A DNA stretch of 64,000 nt. Origin: Paenibacillus solanacearum. Lineage in GTDB: Bacteria > Bacillota > Bacilli > Paenibacillales > NBRC-103111. The notes beneath the pieces were generated by a model. It was not told the origin of the DNA. It was given only the letters and a program-made list of their open reading frames with translations, and ran no database searches. The stretch spans positions 154,671 to 218,670 of the forward strand of contig NZ_CAJVAS010000008.1 in NCBI RefSeq assembly GCF_910593845.1. Direction: 5' to 3'. Below, piece by piece: positions 51,740 to 61,403 of the stretch. Each line of letters opens with the position of its first letter. Position 1 is the first letter of the stretch. Both the position numbers and the translations under genes were made by a program.

Positions 51740-54166
51740 ATGGCATCCGGCAAAAACAAGCTCTATCTGAAATATCCCGCATCGTGGTGGGGAAGCATGT
51801 GGCGGGAGGCGCTGCCTTCCGGAAACGGAACGATCGGCGCTTCCGTATTCGGCGCGGTTAAAGACGAATCCGTGATCATCAACCATGCGGAATTATGGCA
51901 TGGCGGGCATAAGGACGCGCTGCCTGACGTCAGCGGGACGCTCCGCGAAACGAGAAAGCTGATGAATGAACGCAACTATGCGGAAGCCAGCTGGCATTTG
52001 ACGAATGCGCTGAAGGATGCGGGCTACAGCACCCGTCTTGCATCCAGGCTGCCGCTGGCCGAACTGATGCTGAGCATGCCGTGCGGCAGCGCCTTCAAGC
52101 GGTACCGCCGGTCGCTCGACATGGAGATGGGGGAAGTTACCGTTACATGGAACGACGAAGGCATCGCGTACGAAAGAAGCTTGTTCGTCTCCCGGGCGGA
52201 TCACTGTATCGTATATGAAATCCGCAGCAGCGGAGATTCTGTGGAAGGGCTCTTGAAGCTCGGCTTCCGCCAAAGCGAAAATTCGAACACGGCTGCCAAG
52301 TTCAAACCGTTGGAAGATACGGCAAGCGGCAAGGCCGAGGAGGAATACTTGTTCTTTGCAGCGAGAAATGACGACGGCACCGATTATGGCGCGGTGCTGC
52401 GGCTGCTGTGCCCCCCCGGGGGAGACATTTGCCCCTCGGAGGGAGGATTGCGGTTCTCCGGCGGCAGCAAGGCGACCGCGCTTGTGAAGGTGTTCGTGAA
52501 GGGCGAGCGGGAGCGCGACTGGTCCCGCCTGCGCAGCGAGCTTGCTGCGGTCGACCTGACGTATGAGCAGCTGCTGGAGCGCCACGTCAAGCTTCACGGG
52601 CGGCTGTTTCATTCCGCTAAGCTCGAGCTTGGCGCCGGTGAACGCGAGCGCGAACGCACGAACGAGGAGCTGCTGCTGGACGCGTACGACGGCGAGGCGC
52701 CGACCGCGCTCGTCGAGAAGCTGTGGTCATTCGGCCGGTATTTGTTCATTTCGGGCACAGCCCCAGATAGCAATCCGTTCGGCATGTACGGCTTGTGGGC
52801 CGGCGATTACCGGCTCGTCTGGTGCCATAACATGGCCAACGAGAACGTGCAAATGATGTACTGGCATGCGCCGGCAGGAGGGCTGGCCGAGCTGATGCCC
52901 GCGCTGGTCCGGTATTACGACGGCATGATGGACGACTTTCGGGAATGCGCCCGCAAGCTATACGGGTGCCGGGGCATCTACATGCCGGCCGGCTCCACGC
53001 CGGGAATCGGCGTGCCGAACCAGATCGTGCCGGTCATTATGAACTGGACCGGGGCTGCCGGCTGGCTCGCCCGGCATTATTACGAATATTATTTGTTCAC
53101 GGGCGACCGCCAGTTTCTCGCCTCGAAGGCGCTGCCGTTCATGCGCGAGGCGGCCTTGTTCTACGAGGATTTCCTCGAGCTCGGCGATGACGGCTATTAC
53201 CGGTATTACCCTTCCGTCTCGCCGGAAAACACGCCGCTCAACTTCATGCCGCCGAGCGGCCAGCCGCTAGCGCACCCGATGCCGACGACGATCAACGCGA
53301 CGATGGACATTGCGATATTGAAGGAGCTGCTCACGCATTTGATCGAAGGCACCTCCATCGCCGGCGGCGACCCCGGCGATGTGGAGAAATGGGAGCGCAT
53401 GCTGCGCCGCATTCCGCCGTACCAGATCAATGAGGAAGGCGCGGTGCGGGAATGGATGCATCCGGACTTCGATGATCGTTACGATCACCGGCATCTGTCG
53501 CATATTTACCCGCTCTTCCCTGGACAGGAAGTCACAAGGGAAGAGCAGCCGGAACTGTTCGCGGCGTTCGACACCGCCGTTCGCAAACGGCTGATCGGGG
53601 CGCAAAGCGGCTGGTCGCTGGCCCATATGTCGGCCATTTATTCGCGGCTTGGCGACGGCGAATCGGCGCTCGAGTGCCTCGATATATTGGCGCGATCGTG
53701 CTTGCTGAGCAATTTGTTCACGCTGCACAACGACTGGCGCAATATGGGCATCTGCATGAACCGCAAAGATGCGCCGATCCAGCTCGACGCGAGCATGGGC
53801 GCCATCAACGCCGTGCAGGAGATGCTGCTGTTCGTTTCGCCGCGCATCGTCAAGCTGCTTCCGGCCATGCCGGCCAAGTGGAAGCGCGGCAGGGCGGAAG
53901 GGCTTCACTACACGAACGGGCGGCTGTCGCTGGCGTGGGACCGCGAGACCGGCATGTTCGAAGCGGTGATGGAAGCGGAGCGGGAGACCGATATCATCGT
54001 TCGGCTGCCCGATTGGCCGGAGCCGTATCAATGGGACGGCAGCGACGCGGAGTGGAGCGCCGTGCAGAGCGTTCCGAACGGCTACGCGGTACGGCTGAAG
54101 CCGGGCGGCATGGTGCGCATCCGCAGCAAAGCGCCCATCGGCTCGTCTGTGCCGATTCCGCAATAA
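51740..54166 (+). CDS. GH95-family glycosidase (alpha-L-fucosidase/galactosidase-like)
   Basis: This 808-residue protein has the GH95 N-terminal beta-sandwich (MWREALPSGNGTIGASVFGA, NHAELWHGG). The alpha/alpha barrel follows, with WCHNMANENVQMMYWHAPAG (in place of the usual NINxxMNYW) and EWMHPDFDDRYDHRHLSHIY, PLFPGQEV. There is no signal peptide, so it works on imported oligosaccharides. GAGGAGGG lies about 10 nt before the ATG. The typical NIN pair reads NEN here, so specificity may differ from classical alpha-1,2-fucosidases. It is likely the first gene of the group ending at 60172. Confidence 0.85.
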   Translation: MASGKNKLYLKYPASWWGSMWREALPSGNGTIGASVFGAVKDESVIINHAELWHGGHKDALPDVSGTLRETRKLMNERNYAEASWHLTNALKDAGYSTRLASRLPLAELMLSMPCGSAFKRYRRSLDMEMGEVTVTWNDEGIAYERSLFVSRADHCIVYEIRSSGDSVEGLLKLGFRQSENSNTAAKFKPLEDTASGKAEEEYLFFAARNDDGTDYGAVLRLLCPPGGDICPSEGGLRFSGGSKATALVKVFVKGERERDWSRLRSELAAVDLTYEQLLERHVKLHGRLFHSAKLELGAGERERERTNEELLLDAYDGEAPTALVEKLWSFGRYLFISGTAPDSNPFGMYGLWAGDYRLVWCHNMANENVQMMYWHAPAGGLAELMPALVRYYDGMMDDFRECARKLYGCRGIYMPAGSTPGIGVPNQIVPVIMNWTGAAGWLARHYYEYYLFTGDRQFLASKALPFMREAALFYEDFLELGDDGYYRYYPSVSPENTPLNFMPPSGQPLAHPMPTTINATMDIAILKELLTHLIEGTSIAGGDPGDVEKWERMLRRIPPYQINEEGAVREWMHPDFDDRYDHRHLSHIYPLFPGQEVTREEQPELFAAFDTAVRKRLIGAQSGWSLAHMSAIYSRLGDGESALECLDILARSCLLSNLFTLHNDWRNMGICMNRKDAPIQLDASMGAINAVQEMLLFVSPRIVKLLPAMPAKWKRGRAEGLHYTNGRLSLAWDRETGMFEAVMEAERETDIIVRLPDWPEPYQWDGSDAEWSAVQSVPNGYAVRLKPGGMVRIRSKAPIGSSVPIPQ

Positions 54167-54179
54167 TAAACAGCTGTCG

Positions 54180-54206
54180 CTCCCCGACCTCTGACGGGAC
54201 GGGGAG
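54180..54206 (+). terminator. Hairpin between GH95 and GH106-like genes
   Basis: CTCCCCG (54180-54186) pairs with CGGGGAG (54200-54206); no T run, so more likely an attenuator or processing site. Confidence 0.4.
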
Positions 54207-54251
54207 GACTGCCGGATGATCTGGCTGCTATGACGGCAGCGCAATGATAAC

Positions 54252-54265
54252 TGCAAACGGTTGCA
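54252..54265 (+). promoter_or_regulatory. LacI/CcpA-type palindrome upstream of GH106-like gene
   Basis: TGCAAACGGTTGCA is a near-perfect palindrome with the AAACGGTT core of LacI-family operators, 12 of 14 matches to cre. It lies 22 bp before the ATG. No LacI-type gene is in the window. Confidence 0.5.
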
Positions 54266-54286
54266 AAGAGTAGGAGCGTGACATAG

Positions 54287-56743
54287 ATGAGCGAAACGGC
54301 GTTAAAGAAGCAATTTTTGGAGCCTTCCGACGCGTTTACCCCGATCCCGTTCTGGTTCTGGAACGATGCGCTGACGAAGGAAGAAATCGTTCGGCAGATC
54401 GGCGATTTTGCGGAAAAAGGGGTAATGGGGTTCGTCCTGCATCCGCGGATCGGCATTCCCGAATCGATTCCTTATTTATCCGATACGTATATGGATTTGG
54501 TCGAAGCAGCGGTGGAGGAAGCTTCAAGGCGTGGAATGACGGTTATATTGTACGATGAAGCGATGTATCCGTCAGGATCGGCCAAAGGCCTCGTCGTGCA
54601 GGGCAATCCCGAATTTGCGAGCCGCGGCTTGCGAATGGCGTCATTCGACGGGGCAGCGACGGTTCGCCTAGCAGAAGTTCTCGAGCCGGACGAAATGCTG
54701 GTCAGCGCGCTGGCTGTCAGGAAAGACGGGGACCGGCTGACCGACCCGGCGGCTGCCGTCATCTTGACGGCTGCGGACGGACAAGTATCGTTCCGGCCGG
54801 CCGATTCTTCCCAATCGTGGTCGATCCTGTTGTTTATCGAGACATTCTCCAAAGGTACGATCCGGGGCATTCACTTCGGCGAGGATGACGGAGAACCGAA
54901 CGCACCGGCTTCCGCCGATCTGCTGCGCCCCGAGGCGACCCGCAAATTTATTCGGCTGACGCACGAACGGTATTATGAGCGGCTCGCCCGATATTTCGGC
55001 AGCACGATTATCGCGTTTTTCACCGACGAGCCGGATATGCTGGGGCGAAGGCATCGCAAAGGCTTGCGCCCGTGGACAACCGGCTTTCTGGGTCGCTTTG
55101 TCCGGGAAGGTGGGCGCGAGGAAGACTTGCCGCTGCTCTGGATGGAAGCGGATTCAGCAGAATCCGTCCGCCGCGCGTACCGCAAAACGGTGCAGCGGCA
55201 GCTGACGGAATCGTACTACAAGCCGCTGAGCGACTGGTGCGCGGCGCACGGCATCGCCCTGACGGGGCACCCGGCGGCCAGCGATGACATCGGCTTGCTC
55301 GACTTGTTTCACATTCCGGGTCAGGACGTCGTGTGGCGATGGGTCGCGCCGGAGGATCGCAAAGGGCTGGAAGGGCATCACAGCACGGCGGGCAAATGCT
55401 CGGCCGATGCGGCCAGGCACCGCAGCAGAAGACGGAACATCAATGAGTTTCTCGGCGTGTGCGGCAAAGGCGCCGGCTGGGAGCTTACGGCAGGCGATAT
55501 GAAATGGTACATCGACTGGCTCGTTGTCCGAGGCGTCAATATGCTGTGTCCGCACGCGTTTTATTACTCCATCGACGGGCCGCGGCGCTGGGGGGAGCGG
55601 CCGCCGGATGTCGGGCCGAATAATATTTGGTGGCCACATTACGCAGCGTTCTCCCGCTACATGAAGCGGATGAGCTGGCTTATGACGGACAGCCGCAACG
55701 CCACGCCGGTGGCCGTGCTGTGCAAGGAAGACCGGCTGCCGTGGCGGATCGCCGTGCCGCTCTATGAGCATCAAATCGAATTCAATTACTTGGAGGAGAG
55801 CTTGCTCGTTTCCTCCAGCAGCATCGCGGACGGGCAAATCCGGATCGCAGAGCAAAGCTATTCGGTCGTGCTTGTGGAAAGCACGGAGGAACTGGACGCA
55901 GAGACGAAGCACGCCCTGCTGCGGTTCCGGGAGAGCGGCGGCACGGTGCTGAGCCTCACGGAGGCGGATTGCGCGACCGCGGTGCTGACGGGTTGCGAAG
56001 CGGTACCGTACGCTCTTGATCGCGTCGTCCCGCGCGACATCGTGCTTGAGCCGCCGTGCGCGGGTATTCGCGTAAGCCATGTGGTGAAGGGCGGCGAGCA
56101 TTTTTACGTCGTCGTGAACGAAGGCGAAGCCTGCTACGAAGGGAGACTGACGGTCGCGGTCAGCGGACGGGCGGAGCGCTGGGACGCCTGGACCGGGGAG
56201 ACGGAACCGGCAGCGGCGGCATGGCACGATGGGAAGCTGCGCATGCCGGCTCGGCTGGAGCGCAGGCAAAGCGCCATCTTCCGCATCGATCCTGCGGCGG
56301 AGCCGGAACGCTTGACGGAATCGCAGCGGCTGGACGCGCACATGGCTGCAGTCGCGCTCACACAATGGCAGGTCGAAGCTCCCACGCTTCCGGCCGTCCC
56401 GAAGGGGATCGGCCCGTGGGCGGATGAGCCGCTGCTCGCGCAAGTATCGGGCACGGCGTTGTATCGCTCGTCATTCGAGCTGAGCGGCATAAGATCAAGC
56501 TCCTCAATGAAGCTTGATCTCGGCGAAGTTCATGAAATCGCCGAGGTATGGGTGAACGGCCACAGCGCCGGCGTATGCATGTGGCATCCGTACACCCTGA
56601 ACATTACACCCTATGTGAATAACGGACATAATGAAATAGCGGTACGCGTTACCAATAGTTTGGCCTGCCGGTTCGACGGCAAGAGCTTGCCATCCGGCCT
56701 CATCGGGCCGGTTCGCGTTATTGTCAATTCCATTCACGAATAA
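54287..56743 (+). CDS. GH106-like glycosyl hydrolase (alpha-L-rhamnosidase-like)
   Basis: This 818-residue protein begins with the GH106-type barrel: TPIPFWFWNDALTKEEIVRQ, GVMGFVLHPRIGIPES and GMTVILYDEAMYPSGSAKG. Later segments are TIIAFFTDEPDMLGRRHRKG, a candidate acidic active-site region, and GHPAASDDIGLLDLFHIPGQ. The C-terminal 100 residues are a galactose-binding-like jelly roll (LDLGEVHEIAEVWVNGHSAG, WHPYTLNITPYVNNGHNEIA). No signal peptide. A cre/LacI-type palindrome precedes it. SBP 6 follows 18 nt downstream, so hydrolase and binding protein are co-expressed. Likely substrates are rhamnose-containing oligosaccharides, by family analogy only. Confidence 0.8.
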   Translation: MSETALKKQFLEPSDAFTPIPFWFWNDALTKEEIVRQIGDFAEKGVMGFVLHPRIGIPESIPYLSDTYMDLVEAAVEEASRRGMTVILYDEAMYPSGSAKGLVVQGNPEFASRGLRMASFDGAATVRLAEVLEPDEMLVSALAVRKDGDRLTDPAAAVILTAADGQVSFRPADSSQSWSILLFIETFSKGTIRGIHFGEDDGEPNAPASADLLRPEATRKFIRLTHERYYERLARYFGSTIIAFFTDEPDMLGRRHRKGLRPWTTGFLGRFVREGGREEDLPLLWMEADSAESVRRAYRKTVQRQLTESYYKPLSDWCAAHGIALTGHPAASDDIGLLDLFHIPGQDVVWRWVAPEDRKGLEGHHSTAGKCSADAARHRSRRRNINEFLGVCGKGAGWELTAGDMKWYIDWLVVRGVNMLCPHAFYYSIDGPRRWGERPPDVGPNNIWWPHYAAFSRYMKRMSWLMTDSRNATPVAVLCKEDRLPWRIAVPLYEHQIEFNYLEESLLVSSSSIADGQIRIAEQSYSVVLVESTEELDAETKHALLRFRESGGTVLSLTEADCATAVLTGCEAVPYALDRVVPRDIVLEPPCAGIRVSHVVKGGEHFYVVVNEGEACYEGRLTVAVSGRAERWDAWTGETEPAAAAWHDGKLRMPARLERRQSAIFRIDPAAEPERLTESQRLDAHMAAVALTQWQVEAPTLPAVPKGIGPWADEPLLAQVSGTALYRSSFELSGIRSSSSMKLDLGEVHEIAEVWVNGHSAGVCMWHPYTLNITPYVNNGHNEIAVRVTNSLACRFDGKSLPSGLIGPVRVIVNSIHE

Positions 56744-56761
56744 TAAATAGGGGGAATTTCC

Positions 56762-58081
56762 ATGCGCATGAACGGACGACGTATTCCGACGATCGGTGTG
56801 ATTTTAAGCTTGGCGGTATTATCCGCCGCTTGCTCGACCAAGCCTGCGGCCTCAGGCGGGTCGAACGCTGCAGGCGGAGGCAAAGATTTGGAGCCTGCCA
56901 ATCTCGTAGTTTATTCGGGCAGCGGCGATTCGCCCGAAAGCTGGAACGAACGTTTCGGAAGTCCGCTCAAGGAGAAATTCCCCCAGTACAACATTAAATA
57001 TATTCAAAAGCAATCCAACCTCGGCATCAAGGAACTGCTCACATCCGGGGAAACGATCGATATTTATTGGGACTCCATCGGCGGATTCGCCTCGGCCGTG
57101 CTGGACAACGGCCTGGAGTTCGACATGACGGAGCTGATGAAGAAGTATAACGTCGATTTTTCACGAATGGAGAAGACGGTAGCCGATTCCGTCAAGCAGA
57201 TCAGCCCGGACAAAATATACGGCATCCCGGTGTTTAACAACAACATGGTATTGAATTACAATAAAGATTTGTTCGATAAATTCGGCGTTCCGTATCCGAA
57301 AGACGGCATGACCTGGAACGAAGCGATTCAAATGGGCGAGAAGCTGACCCGCTTCGACGGCAAGCAGTACGTCGGCCTTTCGTCTTCGCAGACGCATATG
57401 CTGCTGATGAATCAGCTGTCGATCCCGTTCATCGATCAGGCGAAAGGGACGCCTACGATATTCAGCAACGAAAAGTGGAGAGATTACTATAATACCGTAT
57501 TCGTCGGACCGGCCAAGGCGCCGGGCTATAAGGAATACATCAAAGCCCATAAGGAAGCGATTCCGTACCGGAACGAATTCCTGAAAGACAAAGATCTTGC
57601 GATGTTCGCCTGGCTGTCGTCCATCATCTTCGTATTCCCCGAAGATTTCTCCGCGATGAATTGGGACGTCATCTCGCTGCCGACCTTCGATAGCCTTCCG
57701 GGCGTAGGCTCGCAAGCATACCCGACGTATTTCTCGGTCACCTCGATGTCCAAGCAGCGGGATCAGGCCATGAAGGTGATCCAGTACCTGATATCCGACG
57801 AAATGCAGGAGAAGCTGAGCAAAAAAGGCGTCATGCCGGTATCGAATAGCGACGCGATCAAAAAAGTATACGGACAAGAAAGCGCATTCAAGGATAAAAA
57901 CTTGAAAAGCGCCTTCTACAACAAGTTTGCTCCGATTCCGTACAAGTCGCAGTACGATAACCTGCTGCTCGCTCCATACGCGAAAGCCGTGCCGCCGATT
58001 ATTTTGAACGGGGACTACAATACGACGTTCCGCAGCACGGAGGAGGACACGGTCAAGAAGCTGGCAGACGCGAAAAAATAA
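56762..58081 (+). CDS. ABC-type sugar solute-binding lipoprotein (SBP 6)
   Basis: This 439-residue lipoprotein has a signal IPTIGVILSLAVLSAAC (lipobox LSAAC) and a Gly/Ser linker. It contains MVLNYNKDLFDKFGVPYPKD, GMTWNEAIQMGEKLTRFDGK and a degenerate C-terminal NGDYNTTFRSTEEDTVKKL. It is closest in style to SBP 3 (both have GETIDIYWDS/GTVIDVYWQD). GGGGGA lies about 6 nt before the ATG. It lies between GH106-like and six-hairpin enzymes in one operon. No permease nearby. Confidence 0.9.
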   Translation: MRMNGRRIPTIGVILSLAVLSAACSTKPAASGGSNAAGGGKDLEPANLVVYSGSGDSPESWNERFGSPLKEKFPQYNIKYIQKQSNLGIKELLTSGETIDIYWDSIGGFASAVLDNGLEFDMTELMKKYNVDFSRMEKTVADSVKQISPDKIYGIPVFNNNMVLNYNKDLFDKFGVPYPKDGMTWNEAIQMGEKLTRFDGKQYVGLSSSQTHMLLMNQLSIPFIDQAKGTPTIFSNEKWRDYYNTVFVGPAKAPGYKEYIKAHKEAIPYRNEFLKDKDLAMFAWLSSIIFVFPEDFSAMNWDVISLPTFDSLPGVGSQAYPTYFSVTSMSKQRDQAMKVIQYLISDEMQEKLSKKGVMPVSNSDAIKKVYGQESAFKDKNLKSAFYNKFAPIPYKSQYDNLLLAPYAKAVPPIILNGDYNTTFRSTEEDTVKKLADAKK

Positions 58082-58108
58082 CGATACTTGCTAACAGGAG
58101 GTACGACC

Positions 58109-60172
58109 ATGGCAATCGACCGCAAGGCGCTAGTTTCCAGACATAATCCGTCGGCGCGGGGCATTCTGCCCTTGTCGCCGCTGGCTGTCGGCAACGGGGA
58201 GTTCGCTTTTACCGCCGACGTGACCGGGCTGCAGACGTTCCCGGAGGCTTATGACGTACCGCTCGGGACGCAGTCCCAATGGGGCTGGCACAGCAGCGGC
58301 GGGCGGGACGCCTGGAGCCTGGACGACGTGCGCATGCAGCACGCAGATGCGCAGACAAGCTCTGGCGGCTATCCGGTTCACGCCGAAGACCGGGAGGAGC
58401 CGTACCATTGGCTCAGGCAAAATCCGCACCGGCTGCAGCTCGGACAGATCGGCTTCGTCTTCAGGGACGCCTCGGGCGATGTCGTCCCGCATGACGGCGT
58501 TACGAACGCCGAGCAGACGCTCGACATGTGGAGCGGCATCCTTCACAGCCGCTACAACGTCATGGGGCGCGAAGTGACCGTACGCACCGCCGTTCACCCG
58601 GACGCGGACCAGCTTGCGGTCCGTGTGGACAGTCCGCTGCTTGCGGAAGGGCGGCTGGATATAACGATTCGCTTTCCGGCGCCCGGGATGACAGACCGGT
58701 CGTGGGAGAAGACGATCGGCCTGAATTGGGGCGAGCCCGATTCGCACGCCACCGTGCTCCGATCGAATACGGATCATGAAGCGGTCGTCGATCGTTCGAT
58801 GGATGAAGACGGATACCGGCTTGCGCTGCATTGGAGCCAAGGCAAGCTCAGACAGACCGGCCCGCATTCGCTGCTGCTGGAGGGCCGGGGAGAGCATTCG
58901 TCGCTTTCGTTCGTCGCAGGTTTTGTCCCGTCGGGACGGTTGGCGTCCCTCGTGTCCGTTCAGGAGACGATGGAAGCGAGCCAGGCGTATTGGGAGCAAT
59001 TCTGGATGAATGGCGGCGTCGTCGAGCTGGCGGACAGCCGGGACCCGCGGGCGCTGGAGCTGGAACGGCGTATCGTGCTGTCCCAGTTCGTGCTCGCGAT
59101 TCACAGCGCCGGCTCGATTCCACCGCAGGAAACGGGACTGCTGTACAACAGCTGGTTCGGCAAGCCGCATCTGGAGATGCACTGGTGGCATGCGTTTCAT
59201 TTCCCGCTGTGGGGCCGGGCTTATTTGTTGAAGCGCAGCATGGACTGGTACCGCGACATCTTGCCGGCCGCCCGGGAGCTGGCGCGGTTCCAGGGCTATG
59301 AAGGCGCGCGCTGGCCGAAGATGGTCGGGCCGGAAGGGAAGCAGAGCCCGTCTCCGGTCGCGACGCTGCTCATCTGGCAGCAGCCGCATCCGATCGCGAT
59401 GGCGGAGCTGCTGTACTTGTCCGAGCCGACGCAGGAGACGCTCGAGCTGTACGGCGACATTGTGAGGGAGTCGGCGGATTTCATGGCTTCCTTCGCGCGG
59501 TGGGATGAAGCGGGACAGCGCTATGTGCTGGGGCCGCCCGTCATTCCGGCGCAGGAAAATCATAAAGCGGCGACGACGTGGAACCCGACCTATGAGCTGG
59601 AATATTGGCGGCATGCCCTCGAATTGGCCTGCCTATGGGCGCGGCGGCAAGGACTGCCTGCCAATCCGAAGTGGCGGGACGTGATCGACCGGTTGTCGGC
59701 ACTGCCGCAGCAGGATGGCGTCTACCTGGCACATGAGAATGCGCCGGATACGTATACGGCCAAAAATCACGATCATCCGTCGATGCTGGGAGCGCTCGGG
59801 ATGCTTCCCGGCGTCATGATCGACCCGAAGGTGATGCGACAAACGCTGCGCAAGGTGCTGGAGAGCTGGAGATGGGATACGACATGGGGATGGGATTTCC
59901 CGATGGCTGCGATGACGGCGGCCCGGCTCGGCGACGGCGCGCTCGCTGTCGATATGCTGCTTTTCGAAACGACCAAAAACACGTATTTGCCGAACGGGCA
60001 CAACTATTTAAGCCGGCGGCTGAGCGCGTACTTGCCGGGCAACGGCGGGCTGCTCATCGCCATCGCGATGATGGCCGCCGGCTGGCAGAACGGCCCTGAC
60101 CAGCATGCGCCCGGCTTCCCGAACGACGGCTCGTGGACGGTGCGCCACGAAGGGCTTCACGCCTGGATGTAG
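58109..60172 (+). CDS. Six-hairpin glycosidase (GH65-like)
   Basis: This 687-residue protein has an N-terminal beta-sandwich (ILPLSPLAVGNGEFAFTADV) and an alpha/alpha barrel with GLLYNSWFGKPHLEMHWWHA, RWPKMVGPEGKQSPSPVATL and SWRWDTTWGWDFPMAAMTAA. The layout is that of GH65-like and related six-hairpin enzymes; catalytic residues cannot be assigned with certainty. No signal peptide. AGGAGG lies 6 nt before ATG 58109, which is preferred over the start at 58088. Its 3' end blends into a tandem-repeat stretch. Last gene of the operon. Confidence 0.78.
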   Translation: MAIDRKALVSRHNPSARGILPLSPLAVGNGEFAFTADVTGLQTFPEAYDVPLGTQSQWGWHSSGGRDAWSLDDVRMQHADAQTSSGGYPVHAEDREEPYHWLRQNPHRLQLGQIGFVFRDASGDVVPHDGVTNAEQTLDMWSGILHSRYNVMGREVTVRTAVHPDADQLAVRVDSPLLAEGRLDITIRFPAPGMTDRSWEKTIGLNWGEPDSHATVLRSNTDHEAVVDRSMDEDGYRLALHWSQGKLRQTGPHSLLLEGRGEHSSLSFVAGFVPSGRLASLVSVQETMEASQAYWEQFWMNGGVVELADSRDPRALELERRIVLSQFVLAIHSAGSIPPQETGLLYNSWFGKPHLEMHWWHAFHFPLWGRAYLLKRSMDWYRDILPAARELARFQGYEGARWPKMVGPEGKQSPSPVATLLIWQQPHPIAMAELLYLSEPTQETLELYGDIVRESADFMASFARWDEAGQRYVLGPPVIPAQENHKAATTWNPTYELEYWRHALELACLWARRQGLPANPKWRDVIDRLSALPQQDGVYLAHENAPDTYTAKNHDHPSMLGALGMLPGVMIDPKVMRQTLRKVLESWRWDTTWGWDFPMAAMTAARLGDGALAVDMLLFETTKNTYLPNGHNYLSRRLSAYLPGNGGLLIAIAMMAAGWQNGPDQHAPGFPNDGSWTVRHEGLHAWM

Positions 60173-60310
60173 CATGCCGGCAAGCTTCACGGGGCGAAAA
60201 TGTAACGAATGGTTGAACGCTGGATGTAACGATCAGGCAAGCTTGCGGGACGAAGGCGTCCTGATTGGATGAACATGCACACAAGCTGCACGGGACGAAG
60301 AATCGGATTT
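60152..60310. repeat. Degenerate tandem repeat at 3' end of GH65-like gene
   Basis: Units CAAGCTTCACGGGGCGAA (60181), CAAGCTTGCGGGACGAA (60238) and CAAGCTGCACGGGACGAA (60282) recur, about 57 and 44 bp apart. CTGGATGTA also recurs at the stop codon and near 60220. It looks like slippage-type duplication of the gene end. No gene is present here. Confidence 0.5.
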
Positions 60311-60314
60311 GCGA

Positions 60315-61262
60315 CTAGCGCGAATTCGGCGCTTCGTCCTTTTTTCGCGGCGCGGCCGTTTGACGGTACCGGCTCGGGGAGCAGCCGAATTGCCGCGTGA
60401 ACGCTCTTGTAAACGGATACAAATCCATGTATCCGACAGACAGCGCAATTTCCGTTACGGACAGCCTCGTCCGGCGCAGCAGCCGTCCTGCCTTGTCCAT
60501 ACGCACATTTTGCAAATAAGCGGCAGGGGGAAGGCCGACTTCCTCTGTGAACGTCTTGGAAAAATGAGTGCGGTGCACACCGACATAGGTGGCAATATCG
60601 TTGACATTAATTTTTTCCGCGTAGAACGAATGGATAAAATCGAGGCTTTTTTGCACCCAGTAATCTTTCGTCTGCGCGCTTGCGCCGTCATGGCTTTCCG
60701 GGATGAGCAATCCGTAAATCCGGTACAGCAGTCCGTTCAGCTGCGCCAGATGCTTCTTGTTCATCTGCTTCGGCGTTTGCACGACTTGCCGCAGCAGCAG
60801 CTCCATATCCTGGTCAAGGACGCGGGTCCGGTACATCGTCTCCGCGGTAAAACCGGACATCGCCATCATCTCCGCGGCTTGGCTGCCGTTAAAGGCGAGC
60901 CATACCATTCGGAGCGGCTCCGGGCTCGGGTGCAGCTTGTACGTGTACGTCTCATGCGGGAATTTGCAGAACATGTCGCCTTTGGATAGAACCACCCGAT
61001 GATCGCCGTACCAAAATTCCACCTCGCCTTCCCGGACGAAATGAAATGTATAATGCCCCGTTTGACGCGGTCCCGAGCTGTAGTTCGATTTGGCGATATT
61101 ATGGCCGAGATGGATGACGTACAGGCCGCCTTTTTGATCGAACGCATCCGGCGCGTGCACCCATCTTTCGGCGTATTCGTGATGGAATTCCTGTATCTGA
61201 TTCACCCTCTTTCCCGGGCGGAGCGGCGAGGCGGTCCTGCTCCATGATGCTTGTACGTTCAT
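60315..61262 (-). CDS. AraC-family transcriptional regulator
   Basis: This 315-residue protein has an N-terminal cupin half (GHYTFHFVREGEVEFWYGDH, KGDMFCKFPHETYTYKL) and a C-terminal half. The latter has INVNDIATYVGVHRTHFSKT and VTEIALSVGYMDLYPFTRAF, then FGCSPSRYRQT. ATG 61262 is preferred with GGTG a few nt upstream; an internal GTG in VNQIQEFHHEY is an alternative. The long ORF to 61781 runs antisense into SBP 7 and was cut. It is divergent from SBP 7 (61404) and likely regulates it. Confidence 0.85.
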   Translation of the reverse strand: MNVQASWSRTASPLRPGKRVNQIQEFHHEYAERWVHAPDAFDQKGGLYVIHLGHNIAKSNYSSGPRQTGHYTFHFVREGEVEFWYGDHRVVLSKGDMFCKFPHETYTYKLHPSPEPLRMVWLAFNGSQAAEMMAMSGFTAETMYRTRVLDQDMELLLRQVVQTPKQMNKKHLAQLNGLLYRIYGLLIPESHDGASAQTKDYWVQKSLDFIHSFYAEKINVNDIATYVGVHRTHFSKTFTEEVGLPPAAYLQNVRMDKAGRLLRRTRLSVTEIALSVGYMDLYPFTRAFTRQFGCSPSRYRQTAAPRKKDEAPNSR

Positions 61263-61403
61263 TATACACCATCCCGCGCGTGCCGGAACATGGAGCGGCA
61301 GAACACTACAAATGGATAAAAACGAACTACCTATTGTTATTCCGATTCCCGACCCAGCCGTCAATAATGGAGTAGTAACGACAATATAAAGGGAGGTTAT
61401 TCC

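Noticed and set aside
58130..59614. Minus-strand ORF of 494 aa
   Set aside because: Antisense to the GH65-like gene; Arg/His/Pro-rich shadow typical of GC-rich coding DNA.
61338..61392. Possible fifth GWCAA promoter before SBP 7
   Set aside because: GTCAATAAT (61360) and GACAAT (61380) are 20 bp apart, not 22, and leave no room for a -10 box before the gene.
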